A stretch of DNA of 64,000 nt from Halococcus saccharolyticus DSM 5350 (lineage in GTDB: Archaea > Halobacteriota > Halobacteria > Halobacteriales > Halococcaceae), in contig NZ_AOMD01000030.1 in the NCBI RefSeq assembly GCF_000336915.1, positions 347,110 through 411,109 on the forward strand, read 5' to 3'. Below the pieces are notes generated by a model. That model saw only the letters and a list, made by a program, of their open reading frames with translations. It had not been told where the DNA came from and did no database searches. Made by a program: the position numbers and the translations under genes. This document shows positions 17,333 through 25,373 of this stretch, piece after piece (position 1 is the first letter of the stretch; every line of letters begins with the position of its first letter).

Positions 17333-18210
17333 GGTCGTTGATCGAGGGTTTCTGCGTGCTCACGGATGAGATCGTCGTCGAGGTGGGTTAGTAACTGCCG
17401 TTGTCCGTCCCGGTCGCGTCGACGGCGTTCCTCGGTGTCGATACACCGACCCAGAAACTCCGTTTTGAGATCGGTGCGAGCAGCGTCGACCGTCGTCTTG
17501 TCGAGGTCGTGCTCCTCGGGAAGCATCTCGTCGTCGAACCACTCGTCGACGTGCTCGTCCCAGCCGTCGCCGCCGTAGCGTCCATCATGGACGACCCAGT
17601 CGACGTAGCGGTCACCGACCGCCGGCCAGTAGCGCTCGCTCATGTCGTCGCGGGCGAGTGCGAGACCAGCCCGGGCTCCATGGCCGGCGTTGACGCCGAC
17701 CTGGTGGACTGTCTCGTCGCTCATCCAGCCCGCAACATACAGTCCGTCGACGTTCGTTCGCCCTCCCTCGGTGGGCGCGAACGGATCGGGACTCGGGAGT
17801 TCCTCTGCGAGCCGATCGAGGACTTCGGCGTCGTAGGCGGCCGCGATGACGACCCGGTCAGCGACGACTGGTTGGTCGGTCGTCTCGACGACGAAGCCGG
17901 ACGCGTCGTGGCGATCGACTGCCGTAACGCGCTCGTCGACCATCGTGGCTCCCTCGTGAGTGGCGTGTGCCCGCCCGAGTTCGAGGAAGCGGTCGGGAGC
18001 GATTCCGCCCGGGAATCCGAGATAGTTCTCGATGTGAGCGCACTGGGTGATCGCGGCTTTCCCGCCGTCAAAGACGACGGTGTCGAGTCCATACCGAGCA
18101 GTGAACACCGCTGCGGCCAGGCCCGCAGCACCACCCCCAGCGACGGCAACGTCGTGATCGACTGGAGAGGACGAATCGTTCGCCGGCGTTTCCTCCGGAA
18201 GCGTGGTCAT
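17329..18210 (-). CDS. Thioredoxin-reductase-like FAD oxidoreductase, first copy
   Basis: 293 residues, paralogue of the following gene. FAD motif GGGAAG (25-30), CAHIENYLGFPGGI, and the closing motif GRTNVDGLYVAGWMSDETVHQVGVNAGHG. It lacks the CxxC pair of thioredoxin reductases; the only cysteines are in TQCAH and LGRC. A charged C-terminal extension of ~90 residues (from YWPAVGDRYVDWV) is shared in outline with the sister protein. The start lies 1 bp after the stop of the siderophore-binding protein gene, so the three genes are one transcript. Likely an NAD(P)H-linked reductase; the substrate is unknown. Confidence 0.82.
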   Translation of the reverse strand: MTTLPEETPANDSSSPVDHDVAVAGGGAAGLAAAVFTARYGLDTVVFDGGKAAITQCAHIENYLGFPGGIAPDRFLELGRAHATHEGATMVDERVTAVDRHDASGFVVETTDQPVVADRVVIAAAYDAEVLDRLAEELPSPDPFAPTEGGRTNVDGLYVAGWMSDETVHQVGVNAGHGARAGLALARDDMSERYWPAVGDRYVDWVVHDGRYGGDGWDEHVDEWFDDEMLPEEHDLDKTTVDAARTDLKTEFLGRCIDTEERRRRDRDGQRQLLTHLDDDLIREHAETLDQRP

Positions 18211-18211
18211 C

Positions 18212-19462
18212 TTACTGGTTACCTTTGACGATGTCCGCGACGCGCTGCCGGTCGAACAGCTTCTCGTCGGTCGGGAACGCCTCGGAATACTGCTGTTGAG
18301 CGAGCAACTCGGTCTGGAACAGGTTCGTGATCGGCCCCTGCTCGCCGGTACCGCCTTTGAACACCCGATCGTTTTGTACGGCCGTCAGCTGTTGGCCGAC
18401 TGAATCCTGTTTCATGGGTTCGAAGTACTGGTTTCGAAACTCCTCGTCGGAGTTGAGCACACCCCAGTGAATGAATATCTGCTTCGGGTCGACCTCCAGC
18501 AGTGTCTCGTAGTCGATCATCCCGTTCTCACCGGTGTCCACGCCCGCGAACGCGTTCCGAACACCGACGTCGCGGTAGTGTTTCATCTCGTAGCCCTTCG
18601 CGGTGGGGTCGATGGCGTAAAATTTCCCCTTCGAGGGATCGGACCCACCGTTGAGCAATCCGATCTTCGGGCGCTCTCTTTCCGGCGGGAGTCGGGAACG
18701 GACCTTCTTCCGAAACTCCTCGTGGAGCGCGGCGAACGCCTCGTAGCGTTCCTCGCGCTTGAACACCTTCGCCACCTTCTCGAAGGCCTCGTACAGCGTG
18801 TAGAACTCGTAGGGTTCGCCCCACGATTCGTCGCGCTTGCGGCGAATAAAATTCCCGAAGAAGGGCGCGACGTTCTCTCCGATCTCTTCGACATCCCCTT
18901 CTTTCCAGTCGAAGTAGATGGCCGGGAGGTTCGGGTCCATCAGATGGAGGTCCGCATCGACCTCGTAGAAGATCTCCTTGTCGATGCTCTCGCCGTTCGC
19001 CCGGATGTTCGCCATCGAGTCGGTGTCGAGCGAAAACCCCGGCAGTTCGTCGTAGTACAGTTCCTTCAGCACCGCCAGTCCCTCCGAAGGGCGATCGATA
19101 CCGGCGAGTCCGTCGCCCATCCCGAGTGCGATACCCATCTCTCCATAGCCCTCCTTGTAACAGGCCCACCGCTCGGGCACCGACTCGAATGCGACGTCAC
19201 CCATCGGGGCCATCGTCACCGAGTACGAGCTTTCTCCGCCGCCGCTCGTCGCGTTTTCGCTCTCAGAGTCGGACGAGCCAGCCGTTTCTCCTCCGCTGGT
19301 GGTCGTATTGCTACTGTCGGAGCCAGTCGAACCGTTTGCGCCCGTACCGGAACCACTCCCGCCGGTACATCCTGCGAGCAGGCCGCCGGCGATGACTGCG
19401 CCGCCGTACTTCACGCAGTCGCGCCGCGTCTGTCCCTCACGCACCGCGGACTCGTCTTCCAT
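18212..19462 (-). CDS. Iron-siderophore-type ABC substrate-binding lipoprotein
   Basis: Surface receptor of 416 residues. Twin-arginine signal RRDCVKYGG (Arg 13-14) with lipobox LLAGC (Cys 32), then a Ser/Thr/Gly-rich linker. The mature part has the helical-backbone periplasmic binding fold of the FepB/BtuF class: FESVPERWACYKEGYGEMGIALGMGD, then DLHLMDPNLPAIYFDW, and near the C-terminus VDPKQIFIHWG. No permease or ATPase gene is adjacent, so it must use partners encoded elsewhere. A DtxR-type palindrome 6 bp before the ATG indicates metal-dependent repression. Confidence 0.85.
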   Translation of the reverse strand: MEDESAVREGQTRRDCVKYGGAVIAGGLLAGCTGGSGSGTGANGSTGSDSSNTTTSGGETAGSSDSESENATSGGGESSYSVTMAPMGDVAFESVPERWACYKEGYGEMGIALGMGDGLAGIDRPSEGLAVLKELYYDELPGFSLDTDSMANIRANGESIDKEIFYEVDADLHLMDPNLPAIYFDWKEGDVEEIGENVAPFFGNFIRRKRDESWGEPYEFYTLYEAFEKVAKVFKREERYEAFAALHEEFRKKVRSRLPPERERPKIGLLNGGSDPSKGKFYAIDPTAKGYEMKHYRDVGVRNAFAGVDTGENGMIDYETLLEVDPKQIFIHWGVLNSDEEFRNQYFEPMKQDSVGQQLTAVQNDRVFKGGTGEQGPITNLFQTELLAQQQYSEAFPTDEKLFDRQRVADIVKGNQ

Positions 19463-19467
19463 GCGGC

Positions 19468-19481
19468 TTAGGCTTGCCTAA
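19468..19481. promoter_or_regulatory. DtxR/SirR-type metal-repressor operator
   Basis: The palindrome TTAGGC-TT-GCCTAA has perfect 6-bp arms. It matches the TTAGG...CCTAA consensus of DtxR/IdeR/SirR-family iron or manganese repressors. It lies immediately before the start codon of the siderophore-binding lipoprotein gene, where a bound repressor would block transcription. Confidence 0.75.
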
Positions 19482-19530
19482 AACTACTTAGCCATTCCGA
19501 TTTTTCGGATAGCCAAAAACGACACAAAAT

Positions 19531-20544
19531 TCAGTACGGTGCACCACACTGCGGGCACATCGGTGGACCACCCTCGGGGAGTGTCAGTCCACAGTGGGGG
19601 CACCCGTCGCCGTCGGGTGCCGTGATCTCCGACACAGCCTCGTCGGTCGTTTCCCGTATCGCGTCGATGCTGCCGATCCCGTTGTCCGTCTCGGGCTGTT
19701 CGTTCCCGTTGTCGGGTCCGTTGAGCGTGAGGGCGAAGCGGACTCGCTTGGCGACGAATGGCTCTCCGTCGTCGCCCAGTTCCGCGAGTGGCTCCGAGAG
19801 CGACACGTCGGCTTCCGAGTGTGTGAGCAGGCCGAGTGCCTCGGCAGCCCGTCCCTGGACGTGGGCATTCTCGTCGGCCAGCCGTGCGCCGAGCGCGTCG
19901 CTCGCTTCGGCGAGCCGTCGGGGGTGCTCACAGCCGACGACCGTCAGCGCCGTACTCAGATGGTAGCGCACGAGGACGTTCTCGTCGTCGAGGTGGTCGG
20001 CGAGGGCCGGAACGTGGTGTCTGAGTCTCTCCGGATCGCCCAGCGCGACGTGTTCGAGGGTCTTCGCCAGTTTCTCCTTCACCTCGGATTCGTCGAACGA
20101 CAACCCGATCCTGAGGTCCGCCAGTAACTCGGGTGAGACAACGATGTCGGGATGTTCGAGCGCCGCGTACCCCAGCGCCTCCGCCGAGCGGGCGCGAACG
20201 TAGTAGAACTCCTCCTCGTCGGCCAACCGATCGGCGAGCGCCGGCACCATCGGAACGACCGCTTCGGGGACGGCCTCCGCGACGGCGACGAACAGCTTTG
20301 TGGTGGTCAGCCGCACCGAGCGCTCGGCGTCTTCGAGCAGCGCTTCGCATGCCGGGAGGGCTGGCTCTACTGGAGCTGGATCATCGGTCACGGCGGCTTT
20401 CAGCGATCGAAGACACGCTTTGCGAGTCTCGACTGACGCCGACGGGAGGGTCTCGACGAGCGCTGCGACTTCCGTGCCATCGCTCCGCTCTAACGCTTCG
20501 TCGACCGCCGCTTGCAGTGACGAATCCGGTCCTGCATCACCCAT
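19531..20544 (-). CDS. HEAT-repeat protein with C-terminal zinc ribbon
   Basis: 337 residues. Residues ~15-270 consist of repeating helix pairs of HEAT/PBS-lyase-like type (for example ALADRLADEEEFYYVRARSA and ALADHLDDENVLVRYHLSTA). A disordered acidic linker follows, then a C-terminal zinc ribbon CPHCGL...CPQCGAPY at the extreme end. HEAT arrays serve as protein-binding scaffolds; no enzyme motif is seen. The gene lies directly upstream of the iron-type operon on the same strand, but the operator between them marks a separate transcription unit. Confidence 0.8.
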   Translation of the reverse strand: MGDAGPDSSLQAAVDEALERSDGTEVAALVETLPSASVETRKACLRSLKAAVTDDPAPVEPALPACEALLEDAERSVRLTTTKLFVAVAEAVPEAVVPMVPALADRLADEEEFYYVRARSAEALGYAALEHPDIVVSPELLADLRIGLSFDESEVKEKLAKTLEHVALGDPERLRHHVPALADHLDDENVLVRYHLSTALTVVGCEHPRRLAEASDALGARLADENAHVQGRAAEALGLLTHSEADVSLSEPLAELGDDGEPFVAKRVRFALTLNGPDNGNEQPETDNGIGSIDAIRETTDEAVSEITAPDGDGCPHCGLTLPEGGPPMCPQCGAPY

Positions 20545-20857
20545 CGTAAATCATCTCTCGTTGTTGCGGATACGCGCGGGTTCGAGCACGGAGATGAAAA
20601 CAGTTGTCCACGGGTTCGTGGAGTGACTGATGCTCTCTGGCGTTCGGAACCCGTCTATTCATTCGTCGAAACCAAATCGCTCGCTGTCTCTATTTCCGAC
20701 CGCGATCCGATGAGTGCGACAGCAGAAAACGAATGGGTTCGGGCGGCGTTGGAACCACGGTCGTTCCGCTTCGCTTCACTCCCTGATTCAAATCCGCCAT
20801 CACCACTTCGACGGCGCTGACGACTCGCTCCGCTCGTCGTATTGTGTCGTCAGAAGA
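20545..20857. other. Region with tRNA-Val-derived fragments
   Basis: No gene supported. A stretch at 20733-20758 repeats the 3' end of the neighbouring tRNA-Val (14 identical bases, atgggttcgggcgg, then a diverged T-arm). A 12-base T-arm match (ttcaaatccgcc) lies inverted at 20787-20798. A short imperfect palindrome (gacgactcgc...cgtcgt) follows near 20819-20840. Confidence 0.45.
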
Positions 20858-20932
20858 TGGGTTCGGGCGGATTTGAACCGCCGGCCTCCTCCATGTCAAG
20901 GAGGTGTCATAACCAGCCTAGACCACGAACCC
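20858..20932 (-). tRNA. tRNA-Val (GAC)
   Basis: 75-nt cloverleaf on the minus strand: acceptor GGGTTCG/CGAACCC plus discriminator A; anticodon stem CCTCC/GGAGG with loop TTGACAT, so the anticodon is GAC; T-arm GGCGG/CCGCC around TTCAAAT. No intron, CCA not encoded. Confidence 0.95.
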
Positions 20933-21036
20933 GTCGAGTGCGTACCCCGATATCGCATACGGATGCAATTGAACGTTTCGGAACGAGCGCCCGGCGGCGG
21001 TCGCTCGTCCGGCTTGCAGCCGGTACGGTTAAGTAG

Positions 21037-21074
21037 ATGTACGATCTTGTCCATTACAACGCGGAACCGTACAT
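21037..21074. promoter_or_regulatory. Inverted repeat in the trp promoter
   Basis: Perfect 7-bp arms ATGTACG (21037-21043) and CGTACAT (21068-21074) flank the expected transcription start of trpD, just after a TATA-like GGTTAAGT (21027-21034). The half-site resembles the TGTACA box bound by the archaeal tryptophan regulator TrpY. Regulation of trpDFEG by tryptophan through this site is inferred. Confidence 0.5.
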
Positions 21075-21086
21075 TAGCGATCCACA

Positions 21087-22109
21087 ATGCAAGAGTACAT
21101 CGAGCGTGCGACCGACGGCGAGGACCTCTCGTTTGCAGACGCGCGTGCGGCGAGTACGGCGGTGTTCGAGGGGGCGAGCGACGCACAGATCGGGGGCTTG
21201 CTCACGGCGCTGCGGACGAAAGGCGAGACTGAGACCGAGATCGCGGGCTTCGCGGCGGGGATGCGCGGTGCCGCCCGCACTATCGATCCCGACTGCCGGC
21301 CCGTGGTCGACACCTGCGGGACGGGCGGCGACGCCCACGACACGATCAACGTCTCGACCACGAGCGCGGTCGTCGCCGCTGGCGCGGGCGTGAACGTCGC
21401 CAAGCACGGCAACTACTCGGTGTCGTCGTCGTCGGGCAGCGCCGACGTCTTCGACGAACTCGGCGTGACGATCGACGCCGAACCCGGTGAAGTCGAACGT
21501 TCGATCGAGGAGCGTGGGATCGGATTCATGCTCGCGCCGGTGTTCCATCCTGCGATGAAAGCGGTCATCGGCCCACGGAAGGAGCTCGGGATACGGACAC
21601 TCTTCAACGTGCTCGGGCCGCTGACGAACCCGGCGGGCGCGGACGCCCAGGTCGTCGGCGTCTACGATCCCGACCTCGTTCCGGTGCTCGCCCGTGCGCT
21701 CGCCCAGCTGGACGTCGAACGCGCGCTCGTGGTTCACGGTGGCGGGATGGACGAGATCTGTGTCCACGACGAAACCACTGTCGCCGAGGTTCGGGGCGAG
21801 GTGATCGAGGAGTACACGATTTCGCCCGACGATCTCGGCCTCGCGACGTACGAACTCGATGCGGTCGCCGGCGGTACGCCCGCCGCAAACGCCCGCGATC
21901 TCGAAGGGATCGTCACCGGCGACGTCGGCGGCGCGAAGCGCGACATCGTGCTCGCGAACGCCGGCGCGGCGATCTACGTCGCCGGCGCTGCCGACTCACT
22001 CATGGCGGGCGTCGAGCGCGCCCGTGAGGCTATCGACGCGGGGCACGCGGCCGAGAAGCTCGCCGCGCTCCGGACCACCGACGAGGCGATTGCGGGCGAG
22101 ACCGCATGA
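21087..22109 (+). CDS. trpD: Anthranilate phosphoribosyltransferase
   Basis: Second step of tryptophan synthesis: anthranilate plus PRPP gives phosphoribosylanthranilate. 340 residues, normal length. The family motifs are clear: VVDTCGTGGD with HDTINVSTTSA (PRPP binding), NVAKHGNYSVSSSSGSADV, RGIGFMLAPVFHPAMKAV, and LFNVLGPLTNPA. It is the first gene of trpDFEG, in which every junction is an ATGA overlap, so the four are co-transcribed and translationally coupled. An inverted repeat lies in its promoter. Confidence 0.97.
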   Translation: MQEYIERATDGEDLSFADARAASTAVFEGASDAQIGGLLTALRTKGETETEIAGFAAGMRGAARTIDPDCRPVVDTCGTGGDAHDTINVSTTSAVVAAGAGVNVAKHGNYSVSSSSGSADVFDELGVTIDAEPGEVERSIEERGIGFMLAPVFHPAMKAVIGPRKELGIRTLFNVLGPLTNPAGADAQVVGVYDPDLVPVLARALAQLDVERALVVHGGGMDEICVHDETTVAEVRGEVIEEYTISPDDLGLATYELDAVAGGTPAANARDLEGIVTGDVGGAKRDIVLANAGAAIYVAGAADSLMAGVERAREAIDAGHAAEKLAALRTTDEAIAGETA

Positions 22110-22747
22110 CCCGCGTGAAGATCTGCGGGCTGACCCGCGAATCCGACCTCGACGCCGCCATCGAGGCCGGCGCGGACATGGTTGGGTTCGTCTGTGGCGT
22201 GCCGATCGAGACGCCGCGCGAACTCGCGCCCGCCCGCACCGCCGGACTCGTCGAACGTGTTCCGGAAGGAGTCACGAGCGTACTCGTCACGATGCCCGAA
22301 ACGCCCGGTGCGGGAGTCGAACTCGCTGAACGGGTCGATCCCGACGCGATCCAGGTTCATGACTGCTCGCCCGACGAGGTGGCGGCGCTCGCCGACCGCA
22401 CCGACGCCCGGGTGCTGGCTGGCGTCGATGCGGCCAGCGACGACCTCGACCAGTACGCGACGGTCGCCGACGCGCTCGTGCTCGACTCGACCGACGAACA
22501 GGGGGCCGGTGGGACGGGCGAAACCCACGACTGGGATCGTGCCCGGACGGTCGTCACCGACCTCGACGTTCCGGTGTTGCTTGCGGGCGGCCTCACGCCC
22601 GAGAACGTCGCCGATGCAGTTCGAACGGTCGATCCCTTCGGCGTGGACGTTTCGAGCGGAACGGAACGGAGCGGGGGCGTGAAAGACCACACAGCGATCC
22701 GGCAGTTCGTCGATCAGGCGACTGCCTCGCAGCCGGTGACGACATGA
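22106..22747 (+). CDS. trpF: Phosphoribosylanthranilate isomerase
   Basis: Third step of tryptophan synthesis, the Amadori rearrangement to CdRP. 213 residues forming one TIM barrel. N-terminal VKICGLTRESDLDAAIEAGAD holds the catalytic Cys; near the end are LLAGGLTPENV and GVDVSSGTERSGGVKD (phosphate site and catalytic Asp). Overlaps trpD and trpE by ATGA. Confidence 0.96.
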   Translation: MTRVKICGLTRESDLDAAIEAGADMVGFVCGVPIETPRELAPARTAGLVERVPEGVTSVLVTMPETPGAGVELAERVDPDAIQVHDCSPDEVAALADRTDARVLAGVDAASDDLDQYATVADALVLDSTDEQGAGGTGETHDWDRARTVVTDLDVPVLLAGGLTPENVADAVRTVDPFGVDVSSGTERSGGVKDHTAIRQFVDQATASQPVTT

Positions 22748-24359
22748 GCGAAGACGGACTATCCCTCGACCGCGAGGAGTTCGTCTCCCTCGCCGAGGAC
22801 GCCGACCGACCGGCGGTCGTCCGAACGACGGTCGATCTCGATGTCGACGTCGAGCCGCTGGCGGCGTACGCGGCGCTCGCGGATGCGTCGGACGCGGCAC
22901 ATACCTTTCTCCTCGAAAGCGGCGAGAAGCTCGCGTCGAGCGATCCCGACGGCGCGTTCGCCCCCGCCGACGAGGAACGCCACGCGCGCTACTCGTTCGT
23001 CGGGTACGACCCGGCGGCCGCCGTCACTCTCGATCCCGACGGAACCGCGGTCGACGTGTTCGACGCGCGATACGCGGACCTCGTCGATCCCGGTGGGGGT
23101 GACGTGCTCGACCGGCTCCGGGACGCGCTGTCGGACGTCGAGCGCGTGAACTTCCCCGCGACCGACCGCCAGCAGCTCGACGGCGGCCTCGTGGGCTTTC
23201 TGGCCTACGACGCGGTGTACGATCTCCATCTCGACGAGGTGGGCGTCGAGCGGCCCGACTCGCGGATGCCCGACGCGCAGTTCGTCCTGACCACGAAGAC
23301 CCTCGCGTTCGATCACGCCGCCGACGCGGTGTCGCTGGTGTGCACCCCGCTCGTCCGGCCAGGCGACGATGCAGGCACGGTCCACGACGCCCTCGTGCGC
23401 GAAGCCGAGCTGGTCCGCGGGGTCCTCGACGATGCGACGGTCGATCCGGGTGGGTTCGTCCGCGAGCAGGAAACTGCGGGGTCGCGCGAGACGTACGAGG
23501 CGGCGGTGGAGCGCGGGAAGGAGCATGTCCTCGACGGCGACAGCTATCAGGTGGTGCTCTCGCGTGCCCGCGAACTCGTCGGCGAGGTCGACCCGCGCGG
23601 GCTGTACGCCGCGCTCCGCGATATCAATCCCTCGCCGTACATGTACCTCCTCGAATACGGCGATCGATCGGTGGTGGGTGCGAGTCCCGAGACCCTGGTT
23701 TCCGTCAGGGGCGACGAAGTGGTCTCGAACCCGCTCGCCGGTACTTGTCCGCGGGGCGCGAGTCCGGTCGAGGACCGCCGGCTCGCTGGCGAGCTGCTCG
23801 CCGACGAGAAAGAGCGCGCCGAGCACACCATGCTGGTCGACCTCGCGCGCAACGATGTCCGTCGAGTCAGCGAACCGGGCTCGGTACGCGTCGCGGAGTT
23901 CATGACCGTCCTCAAATATTCCCATGTGCAGCACATCGAGTCGACTGTTACGGGGAGGCTCGCCGAGGGGACGGACGCGTTCGACGCGACGCGCGCGGCG
24001 TTTCCGATGGGGACGCTCTCGGGCGCGCCGAAGATCCGGGCGATGGAGATCATCGACGCCCTCGAAACCTCCTCGCGGGGCCTCTACGGTGGCGGCGTCG
24101 GCTACTTCTCGTGGGACGGCGACGCCGACATCGCGATCGTGATCCGCACCGCGCTGATCGATCACGCACCGGATGAACACGTGGCCAGCGAGGGAACCAC
24201 GGCGGACCGCATCACCGTGCGAGCGGGTGCGGGGATCGTCGCCGACTCCGATCCCACGAGCGAGTACGAGGAAACCGAGCGCAAGATGGACGGCGTGCTC
24301 GCCGCACTCGACCGAATCGAGCAGCCCGCGGACGCGACGCCACCGCCGGAGGTGAGCCG

Positions 24360-24363
<4 letters not shown>
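22744..24363 (+). CDS. trpE: Anthranilate synthase component I
   Basis: Chorismate to anthranilate, using ammonia delivered by TrpG. 539 residues. The N-terminal half has the feedback region (LLESGEKLASSD, ARYSFVGYDPAA). The C-terminal chorismate-binding domain has DSYQVVLSRARE, SPYMYLLEYGDRSVVGASPE, PLAGTCPRGAS, EHTMLVDLARNDVRRV and FPMGTLSGAPKIRAMEII. The LLES signature suggests inhibition by tryptophan. Overlaps both neighbours by ATGA. Confidence 0.97.
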
Positions 24364-25022
<659 letters not shown>

Positions 25023-25295
25023 ACCCGCGCGGACGGTTCCAGACGAAAACCCCCTCTCGCTTCGCGTGGATTTCCGCGCTCCCTCCCGTGATTCGGTCGA
25101 GACGACAACTACTTTCACTCCGGTCTACCTACCGTTATAAGACTGCCAGACGCACGTCAATACCGTAACTCGGCGTGTCTCATCAGACTCGCACGAACAG
25201 CCATCACGCCAGCGACCCGACCCGAAACGATGCCGACCGAAGACCGATGCCGAAGCGTTGATGACCCTCGCTTCGGTAGGAGATCGCCGCTACAA
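25023..25295. other. Intergenic region between trpG and nrdJ
   Basis: No gene seen. A TATA-like CGTTATAAG near 25132-25140 could start the nrdJ transcript. I looked for a cobalamin-type riboswitch before this B12-dependent enzyme gene and did not recognise one. Confidence 0.4.
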
Positions 25296-25373
25296 ATGAC
25301 TGGTACACCCCCCTCTCACGATCCGCGTATCGCCTGTCGAACGACTGTTCTCGGCCGGGAGGCGGACGCGTGA
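25296..25373 (+). CDS. Possible leader peptide (25 residues) overlapping nrdJ start
   Basis: ATG at 25296 reads MTGTPPSHDPRIACRTTVLG and ends EADA with TGA at 25371-25373. That stop overlaps the GTG start of nrdJ as GTGA, the same junction used between real operon genes in this window. It may be an upstream reading frame that couples translation to nrdJ. No family is recognised and chance cannot be excluded. Confidence 0.3.
   Translation: MTGTPPSHDPRIACRTTVLGREADA

Noticed and set aside
22759..24180. 473-codon minus-strand frame opposite trpE
   Set aside because: Antisense shadow of a clear trpE gene.
25023..25369. Cobalamin riboswitch before the B12-dependent nrdJ
   Set aside because: No B12-box or long conserved fold recognised.
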